Shown piece by piece: positions 7,075 through 17,689 of a stretch of DNA of 34,809 bases. The stretch's first letter is position 1; each line of letters starts with the position of its first letter. A model generated the notes under the pieces. The model searched no databases. It was not told the origin of the DNA and was given only the letters and a program-made list of their open reading frames with translations. Origin of the DNA: an uncultured Bacillota bacterium (GTDB lineage: Bacteria > Bacillota > Dethiobacteria > DTU022 > UBA8154); NCBI GenBank assembly GCA_937973635.1, contig CALJJZ010000056.1, forward strand, positions 1 through 34,809, given 5' to 3'. The position numbers and the translations under genes were made by a program.

Positions 7075-7566
7075 TTATTTATATTGCTGCCGCTCTTTGA
7101 AAGCCCGCTCCATCTCCCGCCTGGCGTCCCGCTCGGCGATATCCTGGCGCTTGTCATAGTCCCGTTTGCCCCGCACCAGAGCCAGCTCTACCTTGACCTT
7201 GCCCCGGCGCAGGTAGAGGCTGAGAGGCACCAAGGTCAGGCCTTTCTCCTGCACATAACCGCCCAGACGGTTGATCTCACGCCGGTGCATGAGCAGCTTG
7301 CGCGGGCGCAGGGGATCATGGTTAAAGCGGTTGCCGTGCTCATAGGGGCTGATATGCATATTATAAAGAAAGAGTTCTCCTTTTTCAACCCGGGCAAAGC
7401 TGTCTTTAAGGTTGACGCGGGCCTCCCGTACAGATTTGACCTCCGTGCCCTGCAGGGCAATACCGCTCTCAAAGGTTTCCACAATATGATAGAGGTGCCG
7501 GGCCTTGCGGTTTTTGGCTACAACTTTAACTCCTACCTCTTTTTCCTTTTTCCCTGTTTCCGGCAC
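7075..7566 (-). CDS. smpB: SsrA-binding protein SmpB
   Basis: SmpB binds the tRNA-like part of tmRNA and delivers it to stalled ribosomes. The 163-residue product has the family core: [18 protein letters not shown], then [36 protein letters not shown] and [12 protein letters not shown]. It ends in the basic tail [19 protein letters not shown] that enters the decoding site. The GTG start at 7566 has GGGGG about 6 bp upstream. An amino-terminal extension of about 15 residues ([14 protein letters not shown]) precedes the usual start of the fold, so an internal GTG is possible. It lies between rnr and ssrA, the standard order in Firmicutes, and has its own promoter at 7685–7713. Confidence 0.96.
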   Translation of the reverse strand: MPETGKKEKEVGVKVVAKNRKARHLYHIVETFESGIALQGTEVKSVREARVNLKDSFARVEKGELFLYNMHISPYEHGNRFNHDPLRPRKLLMHRREINRLGGYVQEKGLTLVPLSLYLRRGKVKVELALVRGKRDYDKRQDIAERDARREMERAFKERQQYK

Positions 7567-7591
7567 GGTTAACCCCCTTCAGCGATAATTA

Positions 7592-7622
7592 AACCCTACC
7601 AGGGTTCGTTCAAAGTAGGGTT
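7592..7622 (-). promoter_or_regulatory. Inverted repeat in the smpB leader
   Basis: AACCCTAC at 7592–7599 and GTAGGGTT at 7615–7622 are perfect inverted copies within the presumed 5' untranslated leader of smpB. An alternative short pairing (ACCCT/AGGGT) overlaps it. It could be an RNA hairpin or a protein site; the sequence does not decide. Confidence 0.3.
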
Positions 7623-7684
7623 GGCACGCTGACAGTGTCCAGAACTGTAAAAACTATATTCTGCTCTTACTCATCCCCGCTTCA

Positions 7685-7713
7685 AGTATAGCACGCTTTT
7701 CTTTCTGCCTCAA
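7685..7713 (-). promoter_or_regulatory. Sigma-A-type promoter for smpB
   Basis: A TTGAGG −35 box (7713–7708) and a TATACT −10 box (7690–7685) are separated by exactly 17 bp. They lie about 120 bp before the smpB start and 26 bp or less after the rnr stop, so smpB–ssrA can be transcribed independently of rnr. Confidence 0.65.
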
Positions 7714-7738
7714 GGGGCAGTTTCTCTCCCCTCAATTT

Positions 7739-10063
7739 TTAGCTTGATCTTGGCCTGCCTTTACGCCGTCTCCGTCCCTGGTGCCTGCTTTTTTTGTTGG
7801 TATTTTTTTGGTCTATACTTTTTTTGGTTGTGTCTTTTTTAGCTGTTTTATCGGCATCTTTATTTTTTTTGTTTGCTCTCCCTGCTTTTTTTGTTCGCCG
7901 GCGCCCTTCCTCCTTTGCCGGTGGGGCATCCGCTGCTTCTACAGGCAAAAAGTGGATACTGCGCATCTCCCAGTCCACCCGGATCAAGCGGACCCGCACA
8001 GGATCGCCCAGGCGGTAGACCATGCCGCTACGCTGGCCGGTAAGAGTATAGCGCTTCTCGTCAAATATAAAGTAGTCCCCCTCCAGCCTGCTGAGATGCA
8101 CCAGCCCCTCCACTGTGTTGGGCAGCTCCACGAAAAAGCCAAAAGAGGTGACGCCGCTAATCTGCCCCTCAAATTCCTCCCCTTCTTTACCGGCCATGAA
8201 TTCTAGCTTTTTGAGCTCCTGGGAGGCCCGTTCCGCCTCCATGGCAAGGCGCTCCCGCTCCGAGGAGGTGCGGGCCACCCCGGGCAGCAGGCCAAGGAGG
8301 CGGCGTCTGGCGGCGGAGCTTATTTTTTTCCCCAGGGTCATACGCAGGATGCGGTGGACGACAAGATCGGGGTAGCGGCGTATGGGCGAGGTAAAATGGG
8401 TATAATCCTGGGTAGCCAGGCCGAAATGCCCCAGGGGCAGCTCACTGTAACGGGCCTGGGGCAGGGTACGCAGCATCACGTAGTTGATTATTTTCTCCGC
8501 CGCTGTCCCTTTTACTTCGCGTAAAATGCGCTGGTACTGCTGGGGTGAGATCTGGTGCAGGTCTCCTTTTAACTTGATGTCAAAAAGGGAAAGAAAATCC
8601 CGCAGCACATAGAGTTTGTCCAGCTCCGGCTGCTCATGTACGCGGAAGATAAAGGGAACTTTGAGGCGACAAAAGTGAGAGGCAATGACACCGTTGCAAA
8701 GCAGCATAAATTCTTCGATTATGGACTCGGAAACCCCTGCGCGGCGCACTTCAATATGGAGAGGTTTCCCCCGTTCGTCCAGGATAACTTTTGCTTCGGG
8801 AAAATTGAAGTCCAGCGCGCCCCGGGCAAGTCTTTTTTCTTTAAGGAGCCCGGCTAGGACAGCCATATCCTGAAAGATACGGATTAGCCCGGCATAACGG
8901 CGCTGCAGTGTGTCATCCCCTTCCAGGATAAGGCTCACCGTATCGTAGGTCATGCGTTCCGCCACAGTAATAAGGCTGGGCCCGTACTCGTAGCGCAGCA
9001 GTTCCCCGCCGGGATCCAGTTCCATGAAAACGCTGATGGCAAGGCGGGGTACGCCGGGGTTGAGACTGCAGAGAACGTTGGAAAGGCGGGGCGGGAGCAT
9101 GGGGATGACCCGGTCCACCAGGTAAACGCTGGTACCGCGGCGCAGGGCTTCCCGGTCCAGGGCGCTGCCTTCCCGCACATACCAGCTCACATCGGCGATA
9201 TGTACTCCCAGGCGGTAGCCGCCTGTCTCCGTCCGTTCCAGAGAGACGGCGTCGTCCAGGTCTTTGGCATCGGCGCCGTCTATGGTGACGATAGTCAGCT
9301 CCCGCAGGTCAAGGCGACCTTCGGTCTGGGCGCAGGCCACGATCTCCCTTTCGTCGAATTTTTCCGCTTCCTGCAGGACCTTCCCGGGAAAAGTATCGGG
9401 CAGCCCAAAATGTTTTATTATGGAAGTAATATCTACCCCCGGAGCGGCAGCAGGGCCGATTACCTCCACAATTTTCCCTTCAGGAAAGGGGTTAAGGGGG
9501 CTTTGCCGGCGCGTAATCTCCACCAGCACCTTATCCCCGGGAACGGCCCCCATGCTGTTTTTGGCTCCCTTGAGCATGATCTGCCGGGGCAAACGCCGAT
9601 CGTCGGGGACGACGTACTCTCCCTGCCAGTCCCTTTCATATACCCCTACCAGCCTGTTGTTGAGGGAACTAAGAATGCGCACCACTTCGCCTTCCCGCCG
9701 CCCGTCACGCCCGGTATTGAGCAAGCGCACCACGACCCTGTCCCGGTGCAACGCCCCCTGCATTTTGTCGGGAGGGATAAACACATCTGCTTCTCCCGGC
9801 GCTTCGGGCAGGAGAAAAGCAAAACCCCGGTTATGGCCCTGCAGGCTGCCCACGAGCATACCGTTACCCCTTAAAGGGGCATAGCGGCCCTGCTCCGTTT
9901 TGCTGATAAAACCCTCTTCTTCCAGGCCGGCAAGGAGCCTGTACAGCGCGGCAATCTCTTTTTCTTCCTTAAGGCCGAGGGCCTGCCTGAGCAGATCGAA
10001 AGTCCGGGGACGGCAGTCGTCCTGCAGCAGAAAACTTAACACTTTTTTTCTATCCAGCACCAT
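7739..10063 (-). CDS. rnr: Ribonuclease R
   Basis: RNase R is the processive 3'-to-5' exoribonuclease that unwinds structured RNA; it degrades defective messages released by trans-translation. The 774-residue product has an amino-terminal winged-helix region (1–60), cold-shock-type OB folds (about 65–205) and the RNB catalytic domain. The metal-binding motif IDGADAKDLDD is at 261–271, and YTHFTSPIRRYPDLVVHR lies near the end of RNB. An S1 domain follows (EGEEFEGQISGVTSFGFFVE). The last 55 or so residues are a low-complexity Lys/Arg tail, typical of the enzyme and thought to bind RNA or the ribosome. The start ATG at 10063 has TCAGGAG 10 bp upstream. It is followed by smpB and ssrA, its functional partners. 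Confidence 0.96.
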   Translation of the reverse strand: MVLDRKKVLSFLLQDDCRPRTFDLLRQALGLKEEKEIAALYRLLAGLEEEGFISKTEQGRYAPLRGNGMLVGSLQGHNRGFAFLLPEAPGEADVFIPPDKMQGALHRDRVVVRLLNTGRDGRREGEVVRILSSLNNRLVGVYERDWQGEYVVPDDRRLPRQIMLKGAKNSMGAVPGDKVLVEITRRQSPLNPFPEGKIVEVIGPAAAPGVDITSIIKHFGLPDTFPGKVLQEAEKFDEREIVACAQTEGRLDLRELTIVTIDGADAKDLDDAVSLERTETGGYRLGVHIADVSWYVREGSALDREALRRGTSVYLVDRVIPMLPPRLSNVLCSLNPGVPRLAISVFMELDPGGELLRYEYGPSLITVAERMTYDTVSLILEGDDTLQRRYAGLIRIFQDMAVLAGLLKEKRLARGALDFNFPEAKVILDERGKPLHIEVRRAGVSESIIEEFMLLCNGVIASHFCRLKVPFIFRVHEQPELDKLYVLRDFLSLFDIKLKGDLHQISPQQYQRILREVKGTAAEKIINYVMLRTLPQARYSELPLGHFGLATQDYTHFTSPIRRYPDLVVHRILRMTLGKKISSAARRRLLGLLPGVARTSSERERLAMEAERASQELKKLEFMAGKEGEEFEGQISGVTSFGFFVELPNTVEGLVHLSRLEGDYFIFDEKRYTLTGQRSGMVYRLGDPVRVRLIRVDWEMRSIHFLPVEAADAPPAKEEGRRRTKKAGRANKKNKDADKTAKKDTTKKSIDQKNTNKKSRHQGRRRRKGRPRSS

Positions 10064-10105
10064 TTATCATCGACTCCTGAAATACCTTTTTGCTCCTTCA
10101 TCTGG

Positions 10106-10132
10106 ATTATACCCCAAAAAAGGAAAGAGCAA
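10106..10132 (-). promoter_or_regulatory. Possible promoter for rnr
   Basis: A perfect TATAAT lies at 10111–10106, about 43 bp before the rnr start. The best −35 candidate, TTGCTC (10132–10127), is 15 bp away and falls inside the hppA terminator stem, so the −35 assignment is weak. Confidence 0.4.
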
Positions 10133-10161
10133 GCATATTTTTTACTGCCTGCTCTTTCCTT
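10114..10161 (-). terminator. Intrinsic terminator of hppA
   Basis: AAGGAAAGAGCA and TGCTCTTTCCTT are perfect 12-bp inverted copies (10161–10150 and 10131–10120), and the second arm runs into a T-run on the minus strand. It lies about 30 bp after the hppA stop. The stem is only moderately GC-rich, but arm match and T-run are convincing. Confidence 0.8.
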
Positions 10162-10191
10162 GCTCTTTTCTCCAAAAAACAGGTCTTTATG

Positions 10192-12159
10192 CTAGAAGAA
10201 GAGAGGGGCGAAAACCAGGGCTACGATGCTCATGAGCTTAATTAAAATGTTGATGGAAGGGCCGGCTGTATCTTTAAAGGGGTCGCCCACCGTATCTCCG
10301 ACCACGGCAGCTTTATGCGTATCACTGCCTTTGCCCCCAAGCTGGCCGGTCTCGATCCACTTTTTGGCGTTATCCCAGGCGCCGCCGGAGTTGGCCATAA
10401 AGATGGCCATGAGCACGCCCGTAATCAGGGCACCGGCAAGGAGCCCGCCGAGGGCTTCTTTACCCAGCAGGAACCCTACGGCAAGGGGGACAATCACCGC
10501 AGAAAGGCCGGGGACAATCATCCGCTTCAGGGCCGCTGCCGTGCTGATGTCCACGCAGCGGGCATATTCCGGTTTGCCTGTCCCCTCCATAATGCCGGGG
10601 ATCTCCCGGAACTGGCGGCGAATCTCCTCGATCAAATCATGGGCCGCTTCTCCCACCGCTTCCATCGTCTTGGAGGTGGCAAAAAAGATGACCACGCCGC
10701 CCAGGAAAAGGCCCACGATTACGTAAGGATCGGTAATGTTAATCATGGGCACCTCGGCTGCCTGGGTATAGGCGGTGAAAAGGGCCAGCGCCGTAAGGGC
10801 GGCCGAACCGATGGCAAAGCCTTTACCGATGGCGGCGGTGGTGTTGCCCACGGAGTCAAGCTCGTCCGTAATCTTGCGCACCGCCGGATCCAGCTTGGAC
10901 ATCTCGGCGATACCGCCGGCATTGTCGGCCACAGGCCCGTAGGCGTCCACAGAGACAGTGGTGCCGACAGTAGAAAGCATCCCCACAGCCGCGATGGCAA
11001 TACCATAGACATCGGCTGAGAGGTAGGCGATAAGGATGGCCACCATGATGGTGATCAGGGGGAGGCTGGTACTCTTCATCCCCAGGGCCAGGCCGCTGAT
11101 AATATTAGTGGCCGAACCCGTCTGGGAAGCCCGGGCCAGCTCCTGAGTGGGTTTAAAGTGATAGGAAGTATAATAGTCGGTAAGCTTGCCGATAATGACC
11201 CCAGCCAGCAGACCGGCAATTACGGCAATAAAGGGGCCAACTTGCTGCAGGACGTTCATGGTGAGGAAATAGGCGCCGATGATTACAATGAGCGCCGCCA
11301 CCAAGGTAGAGCGCTCCAGAGCAGCGCCGAGACGCACCCCTTCTTTGGCGCGGACAAAGAAAAAGCCGATGATGGAGGCGATAATCCCAATGGAAGCAAC
11401 AAGCAGGGGCAGAATAACCCAACCGATATTGGCATCTGCCCTGAAAAGGAGGATTCCCACCGTCATTGTAGCGATCATGGAGCCGACGTAAGATTCAAAG
11501 AGGTCGGCGCCCATACCGGCCACGTCGCCCACGTTGTCCCCCACGTTGTCGGCAATAACGCCGGCGTTACGGGGATCGTCCTCGGGGATACCGGCCTCCA
11601 CCTTGCCCACAAGGTCCGAACCCACGTCCGCCGCCTTGGTATAGATACCCCCGCCAACACGGGCGAAAAGGGCGATGGAGCTCGCCCCCAGGGCATAACC
11701 GTTAACCACGGTGGGGTCGCCAAAAATTAAGTATAAGATGCCGAGGCCCAAAAGACCGATCCCCGCGACCATCATACCCATAACAGAACCGCTGGAAAAA
11801 GCCACGGTCAGGGCAGGGTTTACGCCCCGCCGCGCGGCGTTGGCGGTACGGACGTTAGCCAGGGTGGCGATCTTCATTCCGGCATATCCGGCTGTGGCGG
11901 AAAAGATGGCGCCGATGATAAAACAGATAGCCGTAAACCAGCTGATAAACGAGCCGATTACTAGAAAGAGAACCAGTGCAAAAATAGCGAGCGTACGGTA
12001 CTCCCTATTAAGAAAGGCCATGGCCCCTTCATGGATGGCGGCGGCGATCTCCTGCATACGCTCCGTCCCCGCATCCTCCCGGCTAACCCTGACCCAAAGG
12101 TATAATGCAAATAAAATGCCGATTACGCCCGCAATGGGAACCAAAATTACATAATCCAA
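10192..12159 (-). CDS. hppA: Membrane-bound proton/sodium-translocating pyrophosphatase
   Basis: This integral membrane enzyme couples pyrophosphate hydrolysis to pumping of H+ or Na+, saving energy from biosynthetic PPi. TTG 12159 is chosen because GGAGGAGG lies about 7 bp upstream. It gives 655 residues starting at the first membrane helix ([13 protein letters not shown]); an upstream frame to 12216 would add 19 hydrophilic residues. About 16 membrane segments are apparent. The catalytic loop has [20 protein letters not shown] and [10 protein letters not shown], and the carboxy-terminal loop has [16 protein letters not shown]. At the monovalent-cation site it reads GNTTAAIG, with Ala where K+-independent enzymes have Lys, so K+ dependence is expected. 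The pumped ion cannot be decided by eye. It follows secG but is separated from it by a terminator. Confidence 0.95.
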   Translation of the reverse strand: MDYVILVPIAGVIGILFALYLWVRVSREDAGTERMQEIAAAIHEGAMAFLNREYRTLAIFALVLFLVIGSFISWFTAICFIIGAIFSATAGYAGMKIATLANVRTANAARRGVNPALTVAFSSGSVMGMMVAGIGLLGLGILYLIFGDPTVVNGYALGASSIALFARVGGGIYTKAADVGSDLVGKVEAGIPEDDPRNAGVIADNVGDNVGDVAGMGADLFESYVGSMIATMTVGILLFRADANIGWVILPLLVASIGIIASIIGFFFVRAKEGVRLGAALERSTLVAALIVIIGAYFLTMNVLQQVGPFIAVIAGLLAGVIIGKLTDYYTSYHFKPTQELARASQTGSATNIISGLALGMKSTSLPLITIMVAILIAYLSADVYGIAIAAVGMLSTVGTTVSVDAYGPVADNAGGIAEMSKLDPAVRKITDELDSVGNTTAAIGKGFAIGSAALTALALFTAYTQAAEVPMINITDPYVIVGLFLGGVVIFFATSKTMEAVGEAAHDLIEEIRRQFREIPGIMEGTGKPEYARCVDISTAAALKRMIVPGLSAVIVPLAVGFLLGKEALGGLLAGALITGVLMAIFMANSGGAWDNAKKWIETGQLGGKGSDTHKAAVVGDTVGDPFKDTAGPSINILIKLMSIVALVFAPLFF

Positions 12160-12283
12160 TTTTTTTACCTCCTCCGCTGTTCTACTGCCCTGCTTAAAAG
12201 AAAAGGGCATGATCAAGGCTCAAGGTTTACAGCAAGTCCCGGAGCTTCTAAAACCGCTTTTTGACCCGGACACCTCCTTTCCT

Positions 12284-12323
12284 TAAAAAATTAAAAAATC
12301 CCCGGGCAAACAACCCGGCCGGG
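12284..12323 (-). terminator. Intrinsic terminator of secG
   Basis: A GC-rich stem (CCGGG at 12302–12306 with CCCGG at 12314–12318, extendable with bulges) starts about 12 bp after the secG stop and is followed on the minus strand by GATTTTTTAATTTTTT. The layout is that of a Rho-independent terminator. Confidence 0.8.
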
Positions 12324-12334
12324 ACCTTTAAAGG

Positions 12335-12562
12335 CTAGCTTGAAACGATAGTCAGGATCGTGGCCAAAATCATAAAGCTGATTGCCAGCCCCGTAGAGAT
12401 ACGGCCCAGCAGGTCATCCATACCTTTCTTCTTGCCAAAAAGGGCCTGCCCTCCTCCGGCAATGGAGCCGGAAAGGCCCGCACTTTTACCGGACTGGAGT
12501 AAAACCATGGCAATGAGGGAGAGACAGACAATGATATACACAATTACAAGCGCCAGCCGCAA
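12335..12562 (-). CDS. secG: Protein translocase subunit SecG
   Basis: SecG is the small auxiliary subunit of the SecYEG channel. The 75-residue protein has the typical two membrane helices (ALVIVYIIVCLSLIAMVLLQ and TGLAISFMILATILTIV). Between them is the conserved segment SGKSAGLSGSIAGGGQALFG, then KKKGMDDLLGR. The start is TTG 12562, with a GGAGG 12 bp upstream; a nearby ATG (12566) is in a different frame that has no SecG content. In Firmicutes secG commonly follows eno and precedes rnr–smpB, as here, except that hppA is inserted after it. It has its own promoter and terminator. Confidence 0.94.
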   Translation of the reverse strand: MRLALVIVYIIVCLSLIAMVLLQSGKSAGLSGSIAGGGQALFGKKKGMDDLLGRISTGLAISFMILATILTIVSS

Positions 12563-12652
12563 GCATGATCACGCTCCTCCCTGTAGAAGTACAATGAGGT
12601 ACAAAAAAGAAAATAAGTTTAAATTTAGGACTTTCCGTAAAGTTACACGGCT

Positions 12653-12681
12653 ATTTTAACACAAGAAAAGATGACTAGCAA
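12653..12681 (-). promoter_or_regulatory. Sigma-A-type promoter for secG
   Basis: A TTGCTA −35 box (12681–12676) and a TAAAAT −10 box (12658–12653) are spaced 17 bp. They lie about 90 bp before the secG start and downstream of eno, giving secG an AT-rich leader. Confidence 0.6.
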
Positions 12682-12731
12682 GCAAGACCCTGCGGCAAAA
12701 TCCTGCCTCACCGCCGCCCATCCTGCCCCCC

Positions 12732-14039
<1,308 letters not shown>

Positions 14040-15599
14040 TTAAAAAACCGTGGTTGCCGTAAGTAAAACTTCACCCTCCATGGCCGCAGGGACGGGCAGA
14101 GAAAGGAGCTTTAAAATCGTCGGAGCCACATCGGCAAGCCTGCCCCTTTCTTTTAAAACGTACTGCCGGCACGGGGCCACGAGGATAAAAGGCGTATCAT
14201 TGGTAGTATGGGCGGTGTGGGGTTTTTCGCCATCCAGCATCAGCTCCGCGTTGCCGTGGTCGGCAGTTACCAGGGCGATACCGCCTGCGGCCAGGACCCT
14301 TTCCACCACCTGCCCCACGCAACGATCAACAGTCTCCACAGCAGTTATGGCCTGAGGCAGCATCCCCGTATGGCCGACCATATCAGGGTTGGCATAGTTA
14401 AGGACAATAAGGGTGAAACAACCCTTCTCCACTTCATCCAGCACCTTTGCCGTTACCTCCGGGGCGCTCATCTCCGGTTTAAGGTCGTAGGTCGCCACCT
14501 GCGGCGAAGGGACAAGGATCCGCTCTTCCCCTTCAAAGGGCGCCTCCCTGCCGCCGCTGAAAAAATAGGTGACGTGGGCGTATTTTTCCGTTTCGGCGAT
14601 ACGCAGCTGCTGCAGGCCCCGGGCGGCAATCACTTCCCCCAGGGTATCGCGCAAGATCTCCGTCTGAAAAACAACAGGGGCATTAAGGCCGGCTTCGTAT
14701 TCCGTAAAGGTCACAAAATAGGGCAGGGGAGGGTTGGGCCCGCGTTCAAAGGGGAAAAAATCCCGGTCGGTAAAAGCATGGCAGATTTGACGGGCCCGGT
14801 CCGAGCGGAAATTAAAGAAAATGACCACGTCTTCACTGCGGATTAAAGCCAGGGGCCGGCCCTCTTCGTCCTTGATCAGGGTCGGCAGGACAAACTCGTC
14901 CGTCTCTCCCCGCTCGTAAGCCCTGGCCAGGGCTCCCAGGCTGTGCGTCGCCTCCTCGCCTTCGCCGTAAACATAGGCGCGGTAAGCCTTCTCCGTGCGC
15001 AGCCAGCGCCTGTCCCGGTCCATGCTGTAGTAGCGGCCCACAATGCTGGCAATAACACCTGTGCCTGTTTCCCGGCATTTTTGTTCGAGCTCCTCCAGGT
15101 AGCGGCCGGCGCTTTGCGGCGGTGCGTCCCGCCCATCGAGGATAGGATGTATATAAACCCGGCTAAGACCCTGCTCCCGGGCCAGGCGCAGCAGGGCATA
15201 AAGGTGGGTATTATGGCTGTGCACGCCGCCGTCGGAAAGCAAGCCCATAAGGTGCAGGGCACTGTTTCTGCGGCGGGCCTCCTGCATGGCCCGGAGCAAG
15301 ACTTCGTTTTTAAAAAACTCTCCCGTAGCGATAGCCCTGTTGATCCTGAGCAGGTCCTGGTAGACAATGCGTCCCGCTCCCAGGTTCAGGTGACCCACCT
15401 CCGAATTTCCCATCACCCCCGCCGGGAGGCCCACATCTTCCCCGCTGGCAGCCAGACGTGTCCAGGGGTACTGCTGTTTCAGCTTATCCAGATTGGGGGT
15501 ACGGGCCAGGGCAATGGCATTGCCCCTGGTCTCGTCCCGCAGCCCCCACCCGTCCATAATAATTAGGGCAACAAAGTTTTTCAGCATTTTGGGCGGCAC
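14040..15599 (-). CDS. gpmI: 2,3-bisphosphoglycerate-independent phosphoglycerate mutase
   Basis: This cofactor-independent, metal-dependent mutase interconverts 3- and 2-phosphoglycerate. The 519-residue protein has the alkaline-phosphatase-fold motifs: IIMDGWGLRD near the start, the phosphoserine nucleophile in VMGNSEVGHLNLGAGR, HILDGRDAPP-like (YIHPILDGRDAPPQS), GRYYSMDRDRRW and the metal ligands in ADHGNAE. GTG 15599 starts one base after the tpiA stop and has GAGAGG about 5 bp upstream; an alternative ATG lies four codons further in. The tight spacing shows co-transcription with tpiA. The carboxy terminus is normal for the family. Confidence 0.97.
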   Translation of the reverse strand: MPPKMLKNFVALIIMDGWGLRDETRGNAIALARTPNLDKLKQQYPWTRLAASGEDVGLPAGVMGNSEVGHLNLGAGRIVYQDLLRINRAIATGEFFKNEVLLRAMQEARRRNSALHLMGLLSDGGVHSHNTHLYALLRLAREQGLSRVYIHPILDGRDAPPQSAGRYLEELEQKCRETGTGVIASIVGRYYSMDRDRRWLRTEKAYRAYVYGEGEEATHSLGALARAYERGETDEFVLPTLIKDEEGRPLALIRSEDVVIFFNFRSDRARQICHAFTDRDFFPFERGPNPPLPYFVTFTEYEAGLNAPVVFQTEILRDTLGEVIAARGLQQLRIAETEKYAHVTYFFSGGREAPFEGEERILVPSPQVATYDLKPEMSAPEVTAKVLDEVEKGCFTLIVLNYANPDMVGHTGMLPQAITAVETVDRCVGQVVERVLAAGGIALVTADHGNAELMLDGEKPHTAHTTNDTPFILVAPCRQYVLKERGRLADVAPTILKLLSLPVPAAMEGEVLLTATTVF

Positions 15600-15600
15600 C

Positions 15601-16374
15601 CTATCCTCTCCCCTCTCGGCTCAAGGCTCTGGCCATCGCCGCAAAAGAAGCGGGTTTGAGACTGCTGTTGCCGGCCAGAGCGCCATCAATGCCGGGTTTG
15701 CCTGTAAAATCGGCGATATTTTCCGGAGTGACGCTGCCCCCGTAAAGGATGCGCACCTCTTTGGCCAGGTCACCCCAGCGCTGGTGCAGCAGGGCACGGA
15801 TAGAGGCGATCACAGCGGCGGCGTCGGAGGCGCGGGCGGCCATGCCTGTACCGATGGCCCAAACGGGCTCATAGGCTACAATAAGGCGGCGCCTCTCTTC
15901 TTCCGTCGCCAACAGCTCTATGGCTGCCAGCAGCTGGCGGCGGATCACCTCTTCCGTTTTGGCGGCACGCCGCTCCTCGCCGCTTTCACCGACGCAAACA
16001 ACGGGGAGAAGACCCAGGGCAAAGGCCGCCGTCGCTTTGCGGCCCACATACTCATCCGTTTCACCAAAATAACTGCGCCGTTCCGAATGGCCCACAAGAA
16101 CATAACGCACACCCCATTCCCGCAGCATCAACCCGGAGATCTCGCCGGTATAAGCACCCTCCTTCTCCCAGTGCATATTTTGTGCGCCGAGCATTAAGGG
16201 TGTCGGAGCCAGCCTGGCCGCAAGGGGGGGCAAAAGTGTAAAGGGGGGGCAGATCACCAGATCAATGCCTTCGCCGTGGCCAAGGTCCTCCCCGGCCAGG
16301 CGCCGCACAAATTCCTCCCCCTCCCCCAGGGTCATATTCATCTTCCAGTTGCCGATTAAAAGCGGCCTGCGCAT
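15601..16374 (-). CDS. tpiA: Triosephosphate isomerase
   Basis: TpiA interconverts dihydroxyacetone phosphate and glyceraldehyde 3-phosphate. The 257-residue chain starts MRRPLLIGNWKMN with the catalytic Lys, and has the catalytic His in VLVGHSERR and the catalytic Glu in VAYEPVWAIGTG, followed by the mobile loop. YGGSV is present. The phosphate-binding loop 8 reads GALAGNSSLKP instead of the more usual GALVGGASL, a conservative but unusual variant. It lies between pgk (35 bp upstream) and gpmI in the operon. Confidence 0.97.
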   Translation of the reverse strand: MRRPLLIGNWKMNMTLGEGEEFVRRLAGEDLGHGEGIDLVICPPFTLLPPLAARLAPTPLMLGAQNMHWEKEGAYTGEISGLMLREWGVRYVLVGHSERRSYFGETDEYVGRKATAAFALGLLPVVCVGESGEERRAAKTEEVIRRQLLAAIELLATEEERRRLIVAYEPVWAIGTGMAARASDAAAVIASIRALLHQRWGDLAKEVRILYGGSVTPENIADFTGKPGIDGALAGNSSLKPASFAAMARALSREGRG

Positions 16375-16409
16375 ACAGCCAAATCCCCCGTTTCCCTTTC
16401 TTTATGTCT

Positions 16410-17615
16410 TTATGCAGGTGACTGGGATTCAATCCGGTCCTGCAGGGCAGCCAGTCCCGGCAGATCCTTCCCTTCCCAAAAATCGAGCACGGCCCCGCCG
16501 CCGGTGGAGATATGGGTTACCTGTCCGCTTAAGTCCAGCTTTTCCAGGGCCGCGACAATGTCACCGCCGCCGATAATGGACTCTGCGTCTGCCGCAGCCA
16601 CCGCCCGGGCCACCATCTCCGTTCCCCGGTGGAAAGGAGGGTATTCATAAGCGCCAAGGGGCCCGTTCCAGAGGATCATCCTGGCGGTGGCGATAACCTC
16701 TTGAAAACGCTGCAAAGTCCGGGGGCCGATATCTACAGCACTCCACCCGGGGGGGATCTCTCCCACCTTCTTTACCTGGTAGGGGCTGTCCTGGCGCAGC
16801 TCCTCTACCACCACCACGTCTTCGGGGAGCAGCAAGCTGGCCTTACTGCGGGAGGCCTCTTCGAGGATCTCCCGGGCCACCTCCAGCTTGTCGTCTTCCA
16901 GGAGGGATTTGCCCATATCATGGCCCAGGGCTTTTAAAAAAGTATTGGCCATGCCCCCGCCAAGCAGGATAGAACAGTCGTAGGGGAGGAAATGGTGGAT
17001 GACTCCGATTTTATCTGCTACCTTTTTCCCTCCCAGAATAATCACCAGGGGGCAAAGGGGGTTTTCACGGCTTTTATTGAGGTAACGTATCTCTTTATCC
17101 ATGAGCAGGCCGGCTACCGCCGGCAGGTAAGCTGCCACCCCGGTGGTGGAAGCATGGGCCCGGTGGGCCGTGCCAAAAGCATCGTTGACAAAAAGATCCG
17201 CCATTTCGGCCAGTTCCGCGGCAAAGGCGGGGTCGTTCTTCTCTTCCCGGGGGTCAAAGCGTACATTTTCCAGCAGCAGCACGGCGCCGGGAGGAAGTTT
17301 CTCCAATGCTTCCCGGACGGCCGGCCCGGTAATGGCATCGCATTTAACCACCTCGCGGCCGAGGAGCTGGGAGAGCCGCCGGCCCACCGGATCCATACGC
17401 AGTTTCTCCACAACCCTGCCTTTGGGCCGGCCCAGATGGGAGACGAGGATTAGCGTAGCATTGTTATGCAAAAGGTAATCCAAAGTCGGCAGGGAAGCAC
17501 GGATTTTGGTGTCATCAAGGACATTGCCCTCTTCATCCAGGGGGACATTAAAATCAACCCGTACCAGCACCCTCTTCCCCTTTACCGGCAGGTCTTTGAC
17601 ATTTAATTTATCCAA
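16410..17615 (-). CDS. pgk: Phosphoglycerate kinase
   Basis: Pgk transfers phosphate between 1,3-bisphosphoglycerate and ADP, the first substrate-level ATP step of lower glycolysis. TTG 17615 is chosen: GGGGTGG lies about 7–10 bp upstream and the protein then begins MDKLNVKDLPVKGKRVLVRV, as in homologues, for 401 residues. The open frame extends 45 codons further, but those residues match nothing in the family. Motifs include VDFNVPLD, VSHLGRPKG, the hinge region FLKALGHDM and the nucleotide loop WNGPLGAYEYPPFHRGT, and GGGDIVAALEK and HISTGGGAVLDF near the end. It is not fused to tpiA; a 35-bp gap separates them. Confidence 0.97.
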   Translation of the reverse strand: MDKLNVKDLPVKGKRVLVRVDFNVPLDEEGNVLDDTKIRASLPTLDYLLHNNATLILVSHLGRPKGRVVEKLRMDPVGRRLSQLLGREVVKCDAITGPAVREALEKLPPGAVLLLENVRFDPREEKNDPAFAAELAEMADLFVNDAFGTAHRAHASTTGVAAYLPAVAGLLMDKEIRYLNKSRENPLCPLVIILGGKKVADKIGVIHHFLPYDCSILLGGGMANTFLKALGHDMGKSLLEDDKLEVAREILEEASRSKASLLLPEDVVVVEELRQDSPYQVKKVGEIPPGWSAVDIGPRTLQRFQEVIATARMILWNGPLGAYEYPPFHRGTEMVARAVAAADAESIIGGGDIVAALEKLDLSGQVTHISTGGGAVLDFWEGKDLPGLAALQDRIESQSPA

Positions 17616-17689
17616 GGCATAACCACCCCTATAAATAATCAGGTAAGATAAAACAGGAATTAATTTAAAAAAATAAAGCGGAGAGAAAT

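Noticed and set aside
9200-9874. 224-codon plus-strand open frame inside rnr
   Set aside because: It is antisense to the conserved RNB region of RNase R, with no protein motif and no start signal.
12215-12290. AAAGGAGGTG site after the secG terminator, possible leader peptide
   Set aside because: No start codon lies at a proper distance. The only in-frame GTG is within the site itself and gives a frame of under 20 codons with no meaning seen.
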